In this document: piece by piece, positions 43,327-55,800 of the stretch
Numbering within the stretch: position 1 is the stretch's first letter
How the letters are laid out: each line of letters opens with the position of its first letter
DNA from: an uncultured Carboxylicivirga sp.
GTDB lineage: Bacteria; Bacteroidota; Bacteroidia; Bacteroidales; Marinilabiliaceae
Reading direction: 5' to 3'
DNA: 64,000 nucleotides
Assembly (NCBI RefSeq): GCF_963668385.1
Contig: NZ_OY764327.1
Coordinates: 4,994,501-5,058,500, forward strand
Notes under the pieces: model-generated
Databases searched by the model: none
Seen by the model: the letters and a program-made list of their open reading frames with translations, nothing else
Told to the model about the DNA's origin: nothing
Translations under genes and position numbers: made by a program

Positions 43327-44007
43327 GTGGAAGCGAAGGAACTTTTAAATATGATTGCCGAAGGCGAGCATCAAACGCAGGATTTTAAATTTGCGATTAA
43401 CGATTCTAAAAAAATAGCTCGTTCATTATCGGCTTTTGCCAATACTGATGGTGGTAGACTCTTATTGGGGGTAAAAGACAATGGTAAAATAGCAGGTGTG
43501 GAATCTGATGAAGAATACTACATGATTGAAGCAGCAGCTAAAATTCACTGTAAACCCAACGTTCCCTTCGAAACCAGAAAATGGGAAGTAGAAGGTAAAA
43601 CGGTTTTGGAGATCATCATTCCGAAAAGTAACAAACGTCCGCATTTTGCTCCAGATAAAGATGGTAAGTCAAAAGCCTATATTCGGTTAAAGGATCAGAA
43701 TATTATGGCTAACCATATTATGATTGAGGTATGGAAGAAAGAGAAAGAAGGTGGCGGAGGAATGCTGAAAATTAAATATGCCGAAACCAAACTTCTAAAA
43801 TACCTTGAATTAAATGGATATATTACCTTTTCGAGATTTTGTGGAATGGCACGTATAAGCCCACGAAAAGCAGAAAAGATTCTTATCAACCTGATTCATA
43901 TGAAAGTATTGGTAATGGATATTACAGAGAAACAGATTTTCTATAAAATGAATCCAAATCCGGTTGAGCCTATAATGGGAGAACAGGAATTACCTGAAGG
44001 ATTTTAA
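43327..44007 (+). CDS. AlbA_2 (Schlafen-like) domain protein
   Basis: A 226-residue protein with an AlbA_2/divergent AAA-4 domain: TQDFKFAINDSKKIARSLSAFANTDGG (key residues DFK and AFANTDGG, about 17-43) and LLLGVKDNGKIAGV. The last 70 residues form a winged-helix-like part (FCGMARISPRKAEKILINLIHMKVLV). Likely a nucleic-acid-binding regulator. The start is a GTG at 43327, chosen because residues MEAKELLNMIAEGE precede the domain as in relatives. A GACCTTTG box just upstream resembles the -7 element. Its stop overlaps the stop of the convergent GH3 gene (shared TTAA). Confidence 0.75.
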   Translation: MEAKELLNMIAEGEHQTQDFKFAINDSKKIARSLSAFANTDGGRLLLGVKDNGKIAGVESDEEYYMIEAAAKIHCKPNVPFETRKWEVEGKTVLEIIIPKSNKRPHFAPDKDGKSKAYIRLKDQNIMANHIMIEVWKKEKEGGGGMLKIKYAETKLLKYLELNGYITFSRFCGMARISPRKAEKILINLIHMKVLVMDITEKQIFYKMNPNPVEPIMGEQELPEGF

Positions 44008-46889
44008 TTCACTTGCTTTAAAGCATCGTAAAATACTTGCTGAATAGAAGGTCGAATATTCTTCTGATACAGTAGTCGGTTATCGCGCGTTGGATGTACC
44101 CGGTTTGATAAAAAGATATACAACATATTGTATTTCGGGTCCATCCACACAAACGTGCCGGTAAAACCACTGTGGCCAAAGCTTTCAGCGCTTACTCCCG
44201 GTGCCGGATACGATTGTTCAATTGTTAAAGTATCGTTACCAAACAAAGGCTTATCAAAACCAACTCCCCTCCTGTTTTCGTTCTCTCGAAATTGAACTTT
44301 ACTACATTCTTCAACCACTTCCTCACTTAGATATCTTCGTCCTCCATATTCACCTTTTTGAAGATACATCTGCATTAATTTAGCCAAATCATCAGCCGAG
44401 GCAAATAACCCTGCGTTTCCTGAAACACCACCCATTACAGCTGCAGCTTCATCATGTACCCATCCTTTAATTAGTTTGTGACGATAATTATTATCTATCT
44501 CCGTGGGAACTATTCGCATAGTATCAATTGTTTGTAGCGGTTTATACCCCAAAGATGAAGCACCTAACGGCTTGTAAAACCATTTATTCAAAGATACCTC
44601 ATAATCCTGATGATAAAGATTACTTAAGAGTTCTGGATAAATCATAAACGATAAGCCACTGTATTTATATGTATGCTCATCTAATAAAGGTGATTTACGA
44701 ATTGCTTTATAGATTTTCTTTTTAAACGATGTTTTTAAGTACAGATGATCGTCTATTTGCAACGAATATTTTGCAGAAAAATGATCGTCGAAATACTTCT
44801 TTTTATAGTCTCCATCCTTTAGTGTAATAGGATAATAATTGATGTAAGGTGTTAAAGCTGCCTGATGTGTTAGTACCTCTCTAAAACTCAAATTCTCTTT
44901 GTTGGAGGAATGAAAAAGCTTCTTTTTCCAGTCGGGCCAATAAACAGAAAAAGGCTGATCTAAATCCATCAAACCTTCATCCATTCCTTTCATTATCAGT
45001 GGTAGTGGACCTGATATTTTTGTGACCGATGCTAAATCGTATACATCATCAAGTTGAACAGGTTCAATACTATCATAAGTATGATAACCGTAACATTTAT
45101 TGAAGATTACCTTTCCATCAATGGCTACAAACACCCTGCATCCGGGAAAGGCTTTCATAAGCAATCCTGCATTTACAACTGAATCAACTTTTGCATAAAT
45201 AAAATTTGAATTGAGATGTAACGCTTCCGGTTGAGTATATCTCAAACGCCCCAATGATTGCACATCTATTCCATAACCTACTTTATAAAACTCATTTATT
45301 GAAACAGGTAATTTACCTGTTGCAGAAATAGCTCCAAAAATGAATTGAGATGCCCAATCGCGTGTAATGGTATTATTTTCGTATGTCAGAATAATACTCT
45401 TAGCACGATCAAAATTTTCAATATCGTTTAATTTGTATGGATTTCCCTGAAAAACCAGAACACAATTATCAGACAATAAATATTTGTCAATCTGAATCTG
45501 ATACTTTTTGTATGTTTTAAAATCGGGCAATAATAAAATCTTTGTCGATAAATCTTTATTAATGGAAGATTCCTTGGTTCCATTAACTATTTTAACATCT
45601 AAATACCTGCGAAAGTTTGTATTCCATTCTTCCTGATTATCAAAACAAACCACTGATAAATTGATTTTATCAAGATCATGGAAAGGCAACTCAGCTTCAT
45701 TTTTAATAAGCGTTATAGCTTCTTTATATAATTGCTTTTTTAAGTATTCTGCTTTAGCTAAATCAATATCAGAACTTTTGTCTTCATTGTTATTCAGAAC
45801 ATTTTCATACTTTGCCAGTAAAGCCTTTTTACATTTCTCTTCCAGTAGTTTTCGTGGTAATTTTCCTGACAAGAGTGCTTGCTTTACAACCACAATTGAT
45901 TTTTCAATATTTGGGCTAAACTCAATAATATCATTACCTGCTAAAAGTGCCTGTAACTCATTTTGACCAACACCAGCGTAATTTGAAACACCTTTCATAT
46001 TCATTGCATCAGTAATTACCAATCCTTGAAAACCAAGCTGATCTTTTAGCAGGTTTGTAACAATATTATTTGATAAGCTTGATGGTAAATCACTCTTTTC
46101 TTCCAATGAAGTAACTGCTAAATGAGCAGTCATCACCCCTTTTATTCCTTTATCAATTACATATTGAAAAGGAACCAATTCAATGCTGTCCAATCTCTCT
46201 TTGCTATGAGAGATAACCGGTAAAGTAAGATGTGAATCTTTATTGGTATCACCATGTCCAGGGAAATGTTTTGCTACGGCAATTATTCCAGCATCCTGTA
46301 ATCCATTGGCATAAGCCCACGATTTTTTCGCCACGTTTTGAGGATATTCACCAAAAGAACGCTTCCCGATTACCGGATTATTAGGGTTGTAATTAACATC
46401 TACAACAGGTGCCATATTAACATCAATCCCTAATTTTTTCATCTGGCTACCAATCTCATATCCCATCTTATACAAAAGGCTATCATTCTGGATTGCGCCC
46501 AACGTCATTTGATAAGGAAACGACAGACCATCTTTAATGCGCATGCCCAGTCCCCATTCTCCATCAATAGCCACCATCAATGGAATGGAAGAAACACCCT
46601 GAAATCGATGGATCAGATCACGAACTTCAGCCTGTGTACTTTTAAAAAATAAAACACCTCCGGGTTGAACACGACTAATTAAATCCTCATTGTTAGCCTG
46701 TACTTTTGAATTATCAGTGTTTTCAATAGCAATCCAAAATAGCTGAGCGATTCGCTGATTATCAGACAAACTCTGATAAACACTATCTACCCATAATTGA
46801 GACTGCTTTGAATTATTAAATGGAGAATTGCTTTGCGCCGATGTTCCCAAGGCAAGCATCAACACATAAACCAATAAAATATATTTCAT
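44004..46889 (-). CDS. GH3 beta-N-acetylglucosaminidase (NagZ-like) fused to a beta-lactamase-family domain
   Basis: A 961-residue exported protein (signal peptide ending near ALGTSAQ). Residues 30-370 are a GH3 domain: VAIDGEWGLGMR, KHFPGHGDTNKDSH (the NagZ His/Asp acid-base loop) and TDAMNMKGV with the Asp nucleophile near 294. Residues about 570-955 are a class C beta-lactamase/serine hydrolase domain: ASVTK (SxxK, Ser near 618), YSGLSF and HSGFTG. NagZ-type enzymes remove GlcNAc from peptidoglycan fragments; the hydrolase domain may act on the peptide or lactyl part. Operonic with namZ, 11 bp apart. Confidence 0.88.
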   Translation of the reverse strand: MKYILLVYVLMLALGTSAQSNSPFNNSKQSQLWVDSVYQSLSDNQRIAQLFWIAIENTDNSKVQANNEDLISRVQPGGVLFFKSTQAEVRDLIHRFQGVSSIPLMVAIDGEWGLGMRIKDGLSFPYQMTLGAIQNDSLLYKMGYEIGSQMKKLGIDVNMAPVVDVNYNPNNPVIGKRSFGEYPQNVAKKSWAYANGLQDAGIIAVAKHFPGHGDTNKDSHLTLPVISHSKERLDSIELVPFQYVIDKGIKGVMTAHLAVTSLEEKSDLPSSLSNNIVTNLLKDQLGFQGLVITDAMNMKGVSNYAGVGQNELQALLAGNDIIEFSPNIEKSIVVVKQALLSGKLPRKLLEEKCKKALLAKYENVLNNNEDKSSDIDLAKAEYLKKQLYKEAITLIKNEAELPFHDLDKINLSVVCFDNQEEWNTNFRRYLDVKIVNGTKESSINKDLSTKILLLPDFKTYKKYQIQIDKYLLSDNCVLVFQGNPYKLNDIENFDRAKSIILTYENNTITRDWASQFIFGAISATGKLPVSINEFYKVGYGIDVQSLGRLRYTQPEALHLNSNFIYAKVDSVVNAGLLMKAFPGCRVFVAIDGKVIFNKCYGYHTYDSIEPVQLDDVYDLASVTKISGPLPLIMKGMDEGLMDLDQPFSVYWPDWKKKLFHSSNKENLSFREVLTHQAALTPYINYYPITLKDGDYKKKYFDDHFSAKYSLQIDDHLYLKTSFKKKIYKAIRKSPLLDEHTYKYSGLSFMIYPELLSNLYHQDYEVSLNKWFYKPLGASSLGYKPLQTIDTMRIVPTEIDNNYRHKLIKGWVHDEAAAVMGGVSGNAGLFASADDLAKLMQMYLQKGEYGGRRYLSEEVVEECSKVQFRENENRRGVGFDKPLFGNDTLTIEQSYPAPGVSAESFGHSGFTGTFVWMDPKYNMLYIFLSNRVHPTRDNRLLYQKNIRPSIQQVFYDALKQVN

Positions 46890-46900
46890 AAATTATCTTC

Positions 46901-48067
46901 TTAAGGATATAATAAGTATTTCTGCCTCATCTGGGCATAATCATTCAATTCCTTCTGCCAGCTTTGCTTAATACGATCTTCTGTCCATCCTGCTCTAATT
47001 TTCTTTAGAAGTGTATCATTTCCTGCCAACAGATTAAACCACTTCTCTCTATCAATTAATGACTCTGCAGGAATACACTTATCCATAAAATCGATGAAAT
47101 ACTGCAATGTAAATCGATGTGATAAATCTTCATTTCTTAAATCAACACCATAACAAAGCTGATTTTGCTGCGGGGGATATTTCGACATCCCTTCTATGGA
47201 AACAGGTGTAAAAGTAAAATTACCCATGCAAGAATCGGGATAACCAATTACCTGAAACGGCATGTAAGTTCCACGACCTATACTAATGGTAGTTGCTTCG
47301 AAAAAGCAAAGCGAAGGATACAAACGGATAGAAATATCATTTGGCAAATTAGGTGATGGTTTGACAGGCAAAGAATAGGTAGTTTGATGTGTATAGTGTT
47401 TCATTGGTATCACTGTCAGGTCTACCTTTACACCATCTTTCAACCAATGTTCCTGGTTGATCATCTGAACCAACTCTCCAACTGTACATCCATGCACAAC
47501 CGGGATGGGATGCATTCCAACAAATGATTTAAACTCTTTTTGCAGAACTGGTCCATCGAAATAATCTCCATTCGGATTAGGTCGATCCAGAACAATAAAT
47601 TTTACATTATTCTCGGCACAAGCTTCCATCATATAGTGCATCGATGAGATATATGTATAAAACCGACAACCTACATCCTGAATATCAAAAACAACCACAT
47701 CAATATCTTGCAACGATTCTGCTGAGGGCTTTTTACTTTTTCCATACATCGAAACAATGTGAATACCTGTTTTGATATCTACATTACTTTTTATCAGCTC
47801 TCCCGCATCTGCCTTTCCTCTGAAACCATGCTCAGGAGCAAATACCTTTTGTACATCAATATTAAATGCCAAAAGCGTATCCAGCAAATGTGTTTGACCA
47901 ACCTGTGAAGTATGATTTACCAGTAAAGCAACTTTCTTATCTTTTAAAAGAGGTAGATAAGAATCAAACTGTTCTGCTCCAAGTACAATATCTTCTTTTT
48001 TTGTTTGAGCAGAAGAACATGAAACATTCAGAAGTAAGAAAATCCAGAATAATAATCGAATGGGCAT
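46901..48067 (-). CDS. namZ: Exo-beta-N-acetylmuramidase NamZ (GH171, DUF1343)
   Basis: A 388-residue protein with a lipoprotein-type signal (LLLNVSC, Cys17). The DUF1343 hallmarks PEHGFRGKADAGE (about 79-91), DIQDVGCRFYTY (about 128-139), DRPNPNG and HGCTVGELV are present. NamZ removes MurNAc from the non-reducing end of peptidoglycan fragments; NagZ removes GlcNAc, and the two act together in muropeptide breakdown, as in Bacillus subtilis and Tannerella. The direct neighbour with NagZ domain strengthens the call. Confidence 0.9.
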   Translation of the reverse strand: MPIRLLFWIFLLLNVSCSSAQTKKEDIVLGAEQFDSYLPLLKDKKVALLVNHTSQVGQTHLLDTLLAFNIDVQKVFAPEHGFRGKADAGELIKSNVDIKTGIHIVSMYGKSKKPSAESLQDIDVVVFDIQDVGCRFYTYISSMHYMMEACAENNVKFIVLDRPNPNGDYFDGPVLQKEFKSFVGMHPIPVVHGCTVGELVQMINQEHWLKDGVKVDLTVIPMKHYTHQTTYSLPVKPSPNLPNDISIRLYPSLCFFEATTISIGRGTYMPFQVIGYPDSCMGNFTFTPVSIEGMSKYPPQQNQLCYGVDLRNEDLSHRFTLQYFIDFMDKCIPAESLIDREKWFNLLAGNDTLLKKIRAGWTEDRIKQSWQKELNDYAQMRQKYLLYP

Positions 48068-48084
48068 TTATTTTTTTCATAAAA

Positions 48085-48115
48085 ATAAAAAAAACGGAGC
48101 AAATTGCCCCGTTTT
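48085..48115 (-). terminator. intrinsic terminator after the DUF3467 gene
   Basis: Arms 48091-48100 and 48106-48115 pair over 10 bp; the single mismatch is an A:C on the plus strand but a G:U on the minus-strand RNA, and a run of eight T follows on that strand. Confidence 0.85.
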
Positions 48116-48119
48116 ATCT

Positions 48120-48446
48120 TTATGCTTGTCCGGTTGGACCAAAATTCATTGGCATTACAGGTCCTCCATCGGGGCCTTGTGGTGCAGAATTCTTGATAGG
48201 TCCATGTATAGATTCATATCGTTTGATGTTATCCATCAAAGCATTCATTAAACGTTTAGCATGCTCTGGTGTAATAATAACACGTGATTTAACCTGAGCT
48301 TTAGGTACACCAGGCATTACACGAACAAAGTCTAAAACGAACTCAGAAGGAGAATGAGTAATAACAGCCAGGTTTGAGTAAACACCTTGTGCAACATCTT
48401 CTTTCAGCTCGATATTCAATTGGTTTTGATTTTTCTTGTCTTCCAT
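48120..48446 (-). CDS. DUF3467 family protein
   Basis: A 108-residue protein: YSNLAVITHSPSEFVLDFVRVMPG and ITPEHAKRLMNALMDNIKRYE are the DUF3467 core; the tail is Pro/Gly-rich. In Bacteroidota it commonly follows rpoC, as here. Function unknown. Confidence 0.85.
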   Translation of the reverse strand: MEDKKNQNQLNIELKEDVAQGVYSNLAVITHSPSEFVLDFVRVMPGVPKAQVKSRVIITPEHAKRLMNALMDNIKRYESIHGPIKNSAPQGPDGGPVMPMNFGPTGQA

Positions 48447-48461
48447 TGTTATATTTTTTCG

Positions 48462-48491
48462 AAAAAGGGGAAGTCACTTACGTGCTCCCCC
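48462..48491 (-). terminator. probable terminator after rpoC
   Basis: On the minus strand GGGGAGCAC pairs with GTGACTTCCCC (one bulge) around GTAA, followed by TTTTT. It would separate or attenuate DUF3467 expression from rpoC. Confidence 0.6.
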
Positions 48492-48523
48492 TCATTCCTT
48501 ATCTCAAAATTAATTGTTTTTCA

Positions 48524-51500
48524 TTAATTCTCTTCAACCACTTCTTTACCTACTAAGCGGTCAAATTCTTCTTTGGAACCTACAACTACTTTGTTGAAAG
48601 TACGCACACCTGTACCGGCAGGAATTAGGTGACCACAGATCACATTTTCCTTCAATCCTTCTAATCTATCGATTTTCCCTTGGATTGCAGCTTCATTCAA
48701 CACTTTAGTTGTTTCCTGGAAGGATGCAGCTGACATAAAGCTCTTAGTTTGAAGTGCGGCACGGGTAATACCCTGTAGTACCTGACTTGATGTAGCAGGA
48801 ATTGCTTCACGAGCAGTTACCACTTTCAAGTCACGACGCTTCAACTGAGAGTTTTCATCACGCAAACGACGGGCAGTAATGATCATACCAGGTTTTAATG
48901 ATTGTGAATCGCCGGCATCTTCAACTACTTTTTTGCTCCAGATATTGTCGTTCTCTTCCATGAACTCAATCTTATCAACGATTTGTTTTTCCAGGAATTT
49001 AGTATCTCCCGGATCAGCAATATCAACTTTACGCATCATCTGACGCACAATAATTTCGAAGTGCTTATCGTTAATTTTCACCCCTTGTAGACGGTATACA
49101 TCCTGAACTTCATTCACAATATATTCCTGTACAGCTGTAGGACCTTTAATGCTCAAGATATCGTTTGGTGTAGTAGCACCATCAGAAAGAGGTGTACCCG
49201 CACGTACATAATCATTCTCTTGAACAAGGATCTGTTTAGAAAGTGATACAAGATACTTCTTAACTTCACCAATTTTAGAGGTTACCATAATTTCGCGATT
49301 ACCACGTTTGATTTTACCAAACGTTACCTCTCCATCAACCTCTGAAACTACAGCAGGGTTACTTGGGTTACGTGCCTCAAATAACTCGGTAACACGTGGA
49401 AGACCCCCTGTGATATCACCTGCTTTACCAACTGCACGTGGAATTTTAGCAAGGATCTGACCCATTTTAACAGCCTCACCTTCTTCAACAGCAATGTGAG
49501 CACCTACAGGTAAGTTGTATGTTTTAAGAATTTCTCCATCATCGCTTAATACACGTAATGAAGGATTCTTCGTTTTATCACGAGATTCAGTAATTACTTT
49601 TTCTTTAAAACCAGTTTGTTCATCTGATTCTTCTTTATAAGTAATACCGTCAATCATATTTTCAAAAGAAACCTTACCGGTTTTTTCAGTAATGATCAAA
49701 GCATTATATGGGTCCCATTCACAAATTACATCACCTTTCTTAATATCGGCTCCGTTTTTAATGTGAAGTTTAGCACCATAAGGAATTGGGTGAGTTGTTA
49801 AAGAAATATTAGTATTCTTATCAACGATACGTAACTCAGCCAAACGACCAATTACAACATCTACATCATCACCTTCTTCAGTTGTTGTTGGAACGCTACG
49901 TAATTCATCAATCTCAACAACACCATCATATTTAGCTTTGATACTATTTTCAGAAGTAATGTTACCTGCAGTACCCCCTACGTGGAAGGTACGTAGTGTA
50001 AGCTGTGTTCCCGGCTCACCAATTGACTGAGCAGCAATAACACCAACTGATTCACCCATTTGAACCATGCGTCCTGTTGCAAGGTTACGCCCGTAACATT
50101 TAGCACAAACACCTTGTTTTGACTCACATGTTAATACTGAACGAATCTCTACACGCTCGATTGGTGATTCTTCGATCATTCTAGCTTGATCTTCAACAAT
50201 CTCTTCACCTGCACTTACTAATTTTTCACCAGTACTTGGGTGATAAATATCGTGTACAGATACACGTCCAAGAATACGTTCATAAAGTGAAGCAACTACT
50301 TCTTCATTATTCTTAATATCAGTTGCAGTCAAACCTCTTAAAGTGCCACAATCATCCTCAAGGATAACCACATCCTGAGATACGTCAACCAAACGACGAG
50401 TAAGGTATCCCGCATCCGCAGTTTTAAGAGCGGTATCCGCCAAACCTTTACGAGCACCGTGAGTAGAGATAAAGTACTCTAATACCGACAGTCCTTCTTT
50501 AAAGTTCGAAAGAATTGGGTTTTCAATAATCTGACCACCTTCAGCACCTGATTTCTGAGGTTTAGCCATCAGCCCCCTCATACCTGATAACTGACGAATC
50601 TGTTCTTTAGAACCCCTCGCACCAGAATCAAGCATCATATATACTGAGTTAAAACCTTGTCTGTCTGAACTAATTTGGTTCATCAAAGTTTGAGTCAATC
50701 GAGCGTTAACATGCGTCCAGATATCGATAATCTGGTTGTAACGTTCGTTGTTGGTAATGAAACCCATATTATAGTTATTCATTACTTCCTCAACTTCGTC
50801 ATATCCTTCCTGAACCAAAGTTTCCTTTTCAGCAGGAATAATAACGTCACCTAAGTTAAACGACAGTCCACCTTCGAATGCCATACGGTATCCAAGGTTT
50901 TTAATATCATCAAGGAAAGCTGCTGTACGTGGAGTACCACATACTTTATGTACGTTACCAATAATATCACGCAAAGCTTTTTTGGTCAATACAGTATTGA
51001 TATAACCAGCTTTTGCAGGAACAAATTCGTTAAATAAAATACGTCCTACAGTCGTTTCAATTATTGTTTCGTAAATTTCGCCTTCTTCATTAACATCGTT
51101 AGTTAAAACTTTAACGATTGCATGAAGATCAACACTCTTCTCATTGAAAGCAATCTTAGTTTCCGCTGGTGAATAGAATGTTAATCCTTCACCTTTGGCA
51201 CCTTCACGAGGTTTGGTCATATAGTAAAGACCCAAAACCATATCCTGAGAAGGAACTGTAATAGGAGCACCGTTAGCAGGGTTCAAGATGTTTTGAGAAC
51301 CCAACATTAACATTTGAGCTTCCAAAATTGCAGCATTACCTAATGGTAAGTGAACCGCCATCTGGTCACCGTCAAAGTCGGCGTTAAATGCCGAACATGC
51401 CAATGGGTGTAACTGAATAGCTTTACCTTCAATCATTTTTGGCTGGAAAGCCTGAATACCCAAACGGTGAAGCGTTGGGGCACGGTTTAACAGCACTGGG

Positions 51501-52792
51501 TGTCCCTTCATTACGTTTTCCAGAATATCCCAAACTACAGGATCTTTTCGGTCAACAATTTTTTTAGCAGATTTTACTGTTTTAACCACACCTCGCTCTA
51601 TAAGCTTACGGATTACAAATGGTTTAAACAGCTCAGCAGCCATATCTTTAGGAATACCACACTCATGCATGTTAAGCTCAGGACCTACTACAATTACAGA
51701 ACGAGCAGAGTAGTCAACACGCTTACCTAACAAGTTCTGACGGAAACGTCCTTGCTTACCTTTCAAACTATCACTTAATGATTTTAAAGGACGGTTTGAA
51801 TCAGTTTTAACAGCATTTGATTTACGTGAATTATCGAACAACGAATCAACAGCTTCTTGTAACATACGTTTTTCGTTACGTAAGATTACTTCAGGAGCTT
51901 TAATTTCAATTAATCGCTTCAAACGATTGTTACGGATAATTACACGACGATATAAGTCATTAAGGTCAGAAGTAGCAAAACGACCACCATCCAATGGTAC
52001 CAATGGACGCAATTCTGGTGGAATTACTGGTACTACTTTTACAATCATCCATTCAGGACGGTTGATTCCTTGTGACTCACGGAACGATTCAACAACCTGA
52101 AGACGCTTTAAAGCTTCATTCTTACGTTGTTGAGACGTTTCGGTATTTGCTTTGTGTCTTAAGTCGTATGATAAAGAGTCCAAATCGATACGGTTCAATA
52201 GCATATGTAATGCATCTGCACCCATTTTAGCAATGAACTTGTTTGGATCGTCATCATCCAAGTGTTGATTATCTTTTGGAAGAGTTTCAAGAATATCTAA
52301 ATATTCCTCTTCTGTTAAGAAATCCATTTTGTTAATACCATCTTCAGCTTTTATACCAGCGTTAATAACAACATAACGTTCGTAATAAATGATAGTATCT
52401 AATTTTTTTGTAGGCAACCCAAGTAAATAACCAATTTTGTTAGGTAATGACTTGAAGTACCAGATATGCGCAACTGGAACAACCAATGAAATGTGTCCCA
52501 TTCTCTCGCGACGTACCTTCTTCTCAGTAACTTCCACACCACAACGGTCGCAGACGATACCACGATATCTAATACGCTTATATTTACCACAGTGACATTC
52601 GTAATCCTTTACAGGACCGAAAATTCTTTCACAGAATAATCCGTCGCGTTCCGGTTTATATGTACGGTAGTTGATAGTTTCAGGTTTAAGCACTTCCCCA
52701 CTCGACATTTCCAGAATCTCTTCTGGTGAAGCCAAGCCAATAGTGATTTTATTGAAACTAGTCTTTGTTTTCTGATCTCTTCTAAATGCCAT
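48524..52792 (-). CDS. rpoC: DNA-directed RNA polymerase subunit beta'
   Basis: A 1422-residue beta' subunit. N-terminal zinc motif [20 protein letters not shown] (about 67-86), catalytic [12 protein letters not shown] near 464-475 (three Asp bind the active-site Mg), second zinc site [13 protein letters not shown] near 900, and the trigger-loop region with [15 protein letters not shown]. Length is normal for Bacteroidota. Follows rpoB by 77 bp in the usual order. Confidence 0.97.
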   Translation of the reverse strand: MAFRRDQKTKTSFNKITIGLASPEEILEMSSGEVLKPETINYRTYKPERDGLFCERIFGPVKDYECHCGKYKRIRYRGIVCDRCGVEVTEKKVRRERMGHISLVVPVAHIWYFKSLPNKIGYLLGLPTKKLDTIIYYERYVVINAGIKAEDGINKMDFLTEEEYLDILETLPKDNQHLDDDDPNKFIAKMGADALHMLLNRIDLDSLSYDLRHKANTETSQQRKNEALKRLQVVESFRESQGINRPEWMIVKVVPVIPPELRPLVPLDGGRFATSDLNDLYRRVIIRNNRLKRLIEIKAPEVILRNEKRMLQEAVDSLFDNSRKSNAVKTDSNRPLKSLSDSLKGKQGRFRQNLLGKRVDYSARSVIVVGPELNMHECGIPKDMAAELFKPFVIRKLIERGVVKTVKSAKKIVDRKDPVVWDILENVMKGHPVLLNRAPTLHRLGIQAFQPKMIEGKAIQLHPLACSAFNADFDGDQMAVHLPLGNAAILEAQMLMLGSQNILNPANGAPITVPSQDMVLGLYYMTKPREGAKGEGLTFYSPAETKIAFNEKSVDLHAIVKVLTNDVNEEGEIYETIIETTVGRILFNEFVPAKAGYINTVLTKKALRDIIGNVHKVCGTPRTAAFLDDIKNLGYRMAFEGGLSFNLGDVIIPAEKETLVQEGYDEVEEVMNNYNMGFITNNERYNQIIDIWTHVNARLTQTLMNQISSDRQGFNSVYMMLDSGARGSKEQIRQLSGMRGLMAKPQKSGAEGGQIIENPILSNFKEGLSVLEYFISTHGARKGLADTALKTADAGYLTRRLVDVSQDVVILEDDCGTLRGLTATDIKNNEEVVASLYERILGRVSVHDIYHPSTGEKLVSAGEEIVEDQARMIEESPIERVEIRSVLTCESKQGVCAKCYGRNLATGRMVQMGESVGVIAAQSIGEPGTQLTLRTFHVGGTAGNITSENSIKAKYDGVVEIDELRSVPTTTEEGDDVDVVIGRLAELRIVDKNTNISLTTHPIPYGAKLHIKNGADIKKGDVICEWDPYNALIITEKTGKVSFENMIDGITYKEESDEQTGFKEKVITESRDKTKNPSLRVLSDDGEILKTYNLPVGAHIAVEEGEAVKMGQILAKIPRAVGKAGDITGGLPRVTELFEARNPSNPAVVSEVDGEVTFGKIKRGNREIMVTSKIGEVKKYLVSLSKQILVQENDYVRAGTPLSDGATTPNDILSIKGPTAVQEYIVNEVQDVYRLQGVKINDKHFEIIVRQMMRKVDIADPGDTKFLEKQIVDKIEFMEENDNIWSKKVVEDAGDSQSLKPGMIITARRLRDENSQLKRRDLKVVTAREAIPATSSQVLQGITRAALQTKSFMSAASFQETTKVLNEAAIQGKIDRLEGLKENVICGHLIPAGTGVRTFNKVVVGSKEEFDRLVGKEVVEEN

Positions 52793-52869
52793 ATAGCGTA
52801 GAGTATTTGAAAATTATAAATATGGATATCAAGAGAATGATGCAAACATCATCCTCTTCGATCAGACTT

Positions 52870-55800
52870 TTAATCTAAGTTAACACTTAGCCCAAGACCA
52901 CGCATTTCATGCAGCAATACGTTTAACGATTCTGGAATACCAGCTTGTGGCAGACCATCTCCTTTAACAATTGCTTCGTAAGCCTTAGCACGTCCGATTA
53001 CATCATCCGACTTAACAGTTAAGATCTCTTGCAGGATATTAGCCGCACCGAAGGCTTCTAATGCCCATACTTCCATCTCACCAAAACGCTGACCACCAAA
53101 CTGTGCTTTACCACCTAATGGTTGCTGCGTAATTAATGAGTATGGACCAATCGATCTGGCATGCATCTTATCTTCTACCATATGACCCAGTTTCAGCATG
53201 TAAATAACACCTACTGTTGCTGGCTGGTGGAAGCGCTCACCTGTACCACCATCATACAAATATGTACGACCATAACGTGGTATCTCTGCTTTATCAGTCC
53301 AACTGTTCAAATCTTCCATTTTGGCACCGTCGAAGATAGGAGTAGCAAACTTAACTCCAAGGTTTTTACCGGCCCAACCTAATACAGTTTCATATATCTG
53401 TCCAAGGTTCATCCTTGAAGGTACACCTAATGGGTTCAATACAATATCAACGGGCGTTCCGTCTTCTAAGAAAGGCATATCCTCTGCACGTACAATACGA
53501 GAAACGATACCTTTATTACCGTGACGTCCTGCCATTTTATCACCTACCGTAATCTTACGTTTTTTAGCAATGTAAACTTTTGCTAATTGTATAATACCTG
53601 CAGGAAGCTCATCACCAATGGTCACATTGTATTTCTGACGTTTTTCAACAGCTTCAAGCTCTTTGTATTTCATACGGAAATTATGAATGACCTTAGATAT
53701 AAGTTCATTCTTGTCCTTATCAGTTGTCCAATCGTTAGGATTAACGTTTAGGTAATCAATGTCGTTAAGAATTTTTTGAGTAAATTTTGTTCCTTTTGAA
53801 ATAACATCCACTTCTAAATAATCCCTAACTCCCTGAGAAGTTTTTCCGTTCAATTGAGTGAATAATTTATCAATCAATCTTCCTTTTAATTCCTCAGCTG
53901 ATCTTTCGAAATCCTCATCAATTTTAGCAATCATGCTCTTCTCAGAAGAACGTGATTTACGATCTTTGACGTTACGTGAAAACAACTTTTTGTCAATTAC
54001 AACACCTTTCAATGATGGAGAAGCTTTTAAAGATGCATCTTTTACATCACCCGCTTTTTCACCAAAGATTGCACGTAATAATTTTTCTTCTGGAGTTGGA
54101 TCACTTTCACCTTTAGGGGTAATCTTACCAATTAAGATATCACCAGGTTTAACGTGAGCACCAATACGAATCAAGCCATTTTCATCCAAATCTTTTGTAG
54201 CCTCTTCGCTAACATTTGGAATATCTGATGTTAATTCTTCTAAACCACGTTTTGTATCACGTACTTCCAAAGAGTATTCATCTATATGAACCGATGTAAA
54301 TACATCGTCGCGAACAACTTTTTCGGAAATTACGATTGCATCCTCAAAGTTATACCCTTGCCAAGGCATAAAAGCAACTTTAAGGTTACGTCCTAATCCA
54401 AGTTCACCTTTTTCGGTTGAATAACCATCGGTTAATATCTGACCATTAGTTACTCTTTGACCTTTAACAACTAATGGTTTAATATCTATACTCGTACTTT
54501 GGTTTGTTTTTTGATACTTTAAGATACGGTAACGTTTAGTATCACCTTCGAAACTAACAAAACGCTGATCATCAGTTTGATCATAGCGAATAACTATTTC
54601 GTCAGCATCTACATATTCAACAACACCTTCACCTTCAGCAACAACCTGAGTACGAGAATCCTGAATTAATTTACCTTCTAATCCGGTTCCAACAATTGGT
54701 GATTCAGGACGTAACAATGGTACAGCCTGACGCATCATATTGGATCCCATCAAAGCACGGTTCGCATCATCATGCTCTAAGAAAGGAATTAACGATGCCG
54801 CAACCGAAGCAATTTGGTTAGGAGCAACGTCCATCATGTGAACTTCGTTTGGTTCTACAACCGGGAAGTCACCTTCTTCACGAGCTTTTACTCTTTCATT
54901 AACGAAATTACCGTCATCATCCAAAGGAGCATTTGCCTGAGCAATAATTTTCTCCTCCTCTTCTTCAGCTGTTAGGTAAGAATAACCTGTCGCACTTAGA
55001 TCTACTTTTCCACTCTCAACCTTACGGTAAGGAGTTTCAATAAATCCAAGATCATTAATCTTAGCATATACACATAAAGAAGAAATCAAACCAATGTTTG
55101 GACCTTCTGGTGTTTCAATAGGACACAAACGACCATAGTGAGTATAGTGTACATCTCGAACCTCGAAACCTGCACGCTCACGAGAAAGACCACCAGGACC
55201 TAAAGCTGATAGACGACGTTTGTGAGTGATTTCAGCCAATGGGTTTGTTTGGTCCATAAACTGAGAAAGAGCGTTTGTTCCAAAGAAACTGTTGATAACA
55301 GAAGAAAGAGTCTTACTGTTAATCAAGTCAATTGGAGTAAACACTTCATTATCGCGTACATTCATACGCTCACGGATGGTACGAGCCATACGTGCTAAAC
55401 CAACACCGAATTGATTTGACATTTGTTCACCTACGGTTCTAACACGACGGTTACTTAAGTGGTCAATATCATCCACGTCAGTTTTTGAGTTAATCAACTG
55501 AATTAAATGCTTGATAATCGCAATGATATCTTCGCGAGTAAGCACTTTATTTTCCCAGTCGGTACTCAAATTTAATTTTTTATTTAATCGATAACGTCCA
55601 ACATCCCCTAAGTCATAACGCTTATCAGAGAAGAACAATTTATCAATTACATCACGAGCTGTTGCCTCATCAGGTGGCTCAGCATTTCTTAATTGTCGAT
55701 AGATATGGACTACAGCCTCTTTTTCAGAGTTACAAGGGTCTTTCTGAAGAGTATTGTAGATAATTGCAAAATCGGAAAGGTTTTGGTTTTCCTTGTGCAA

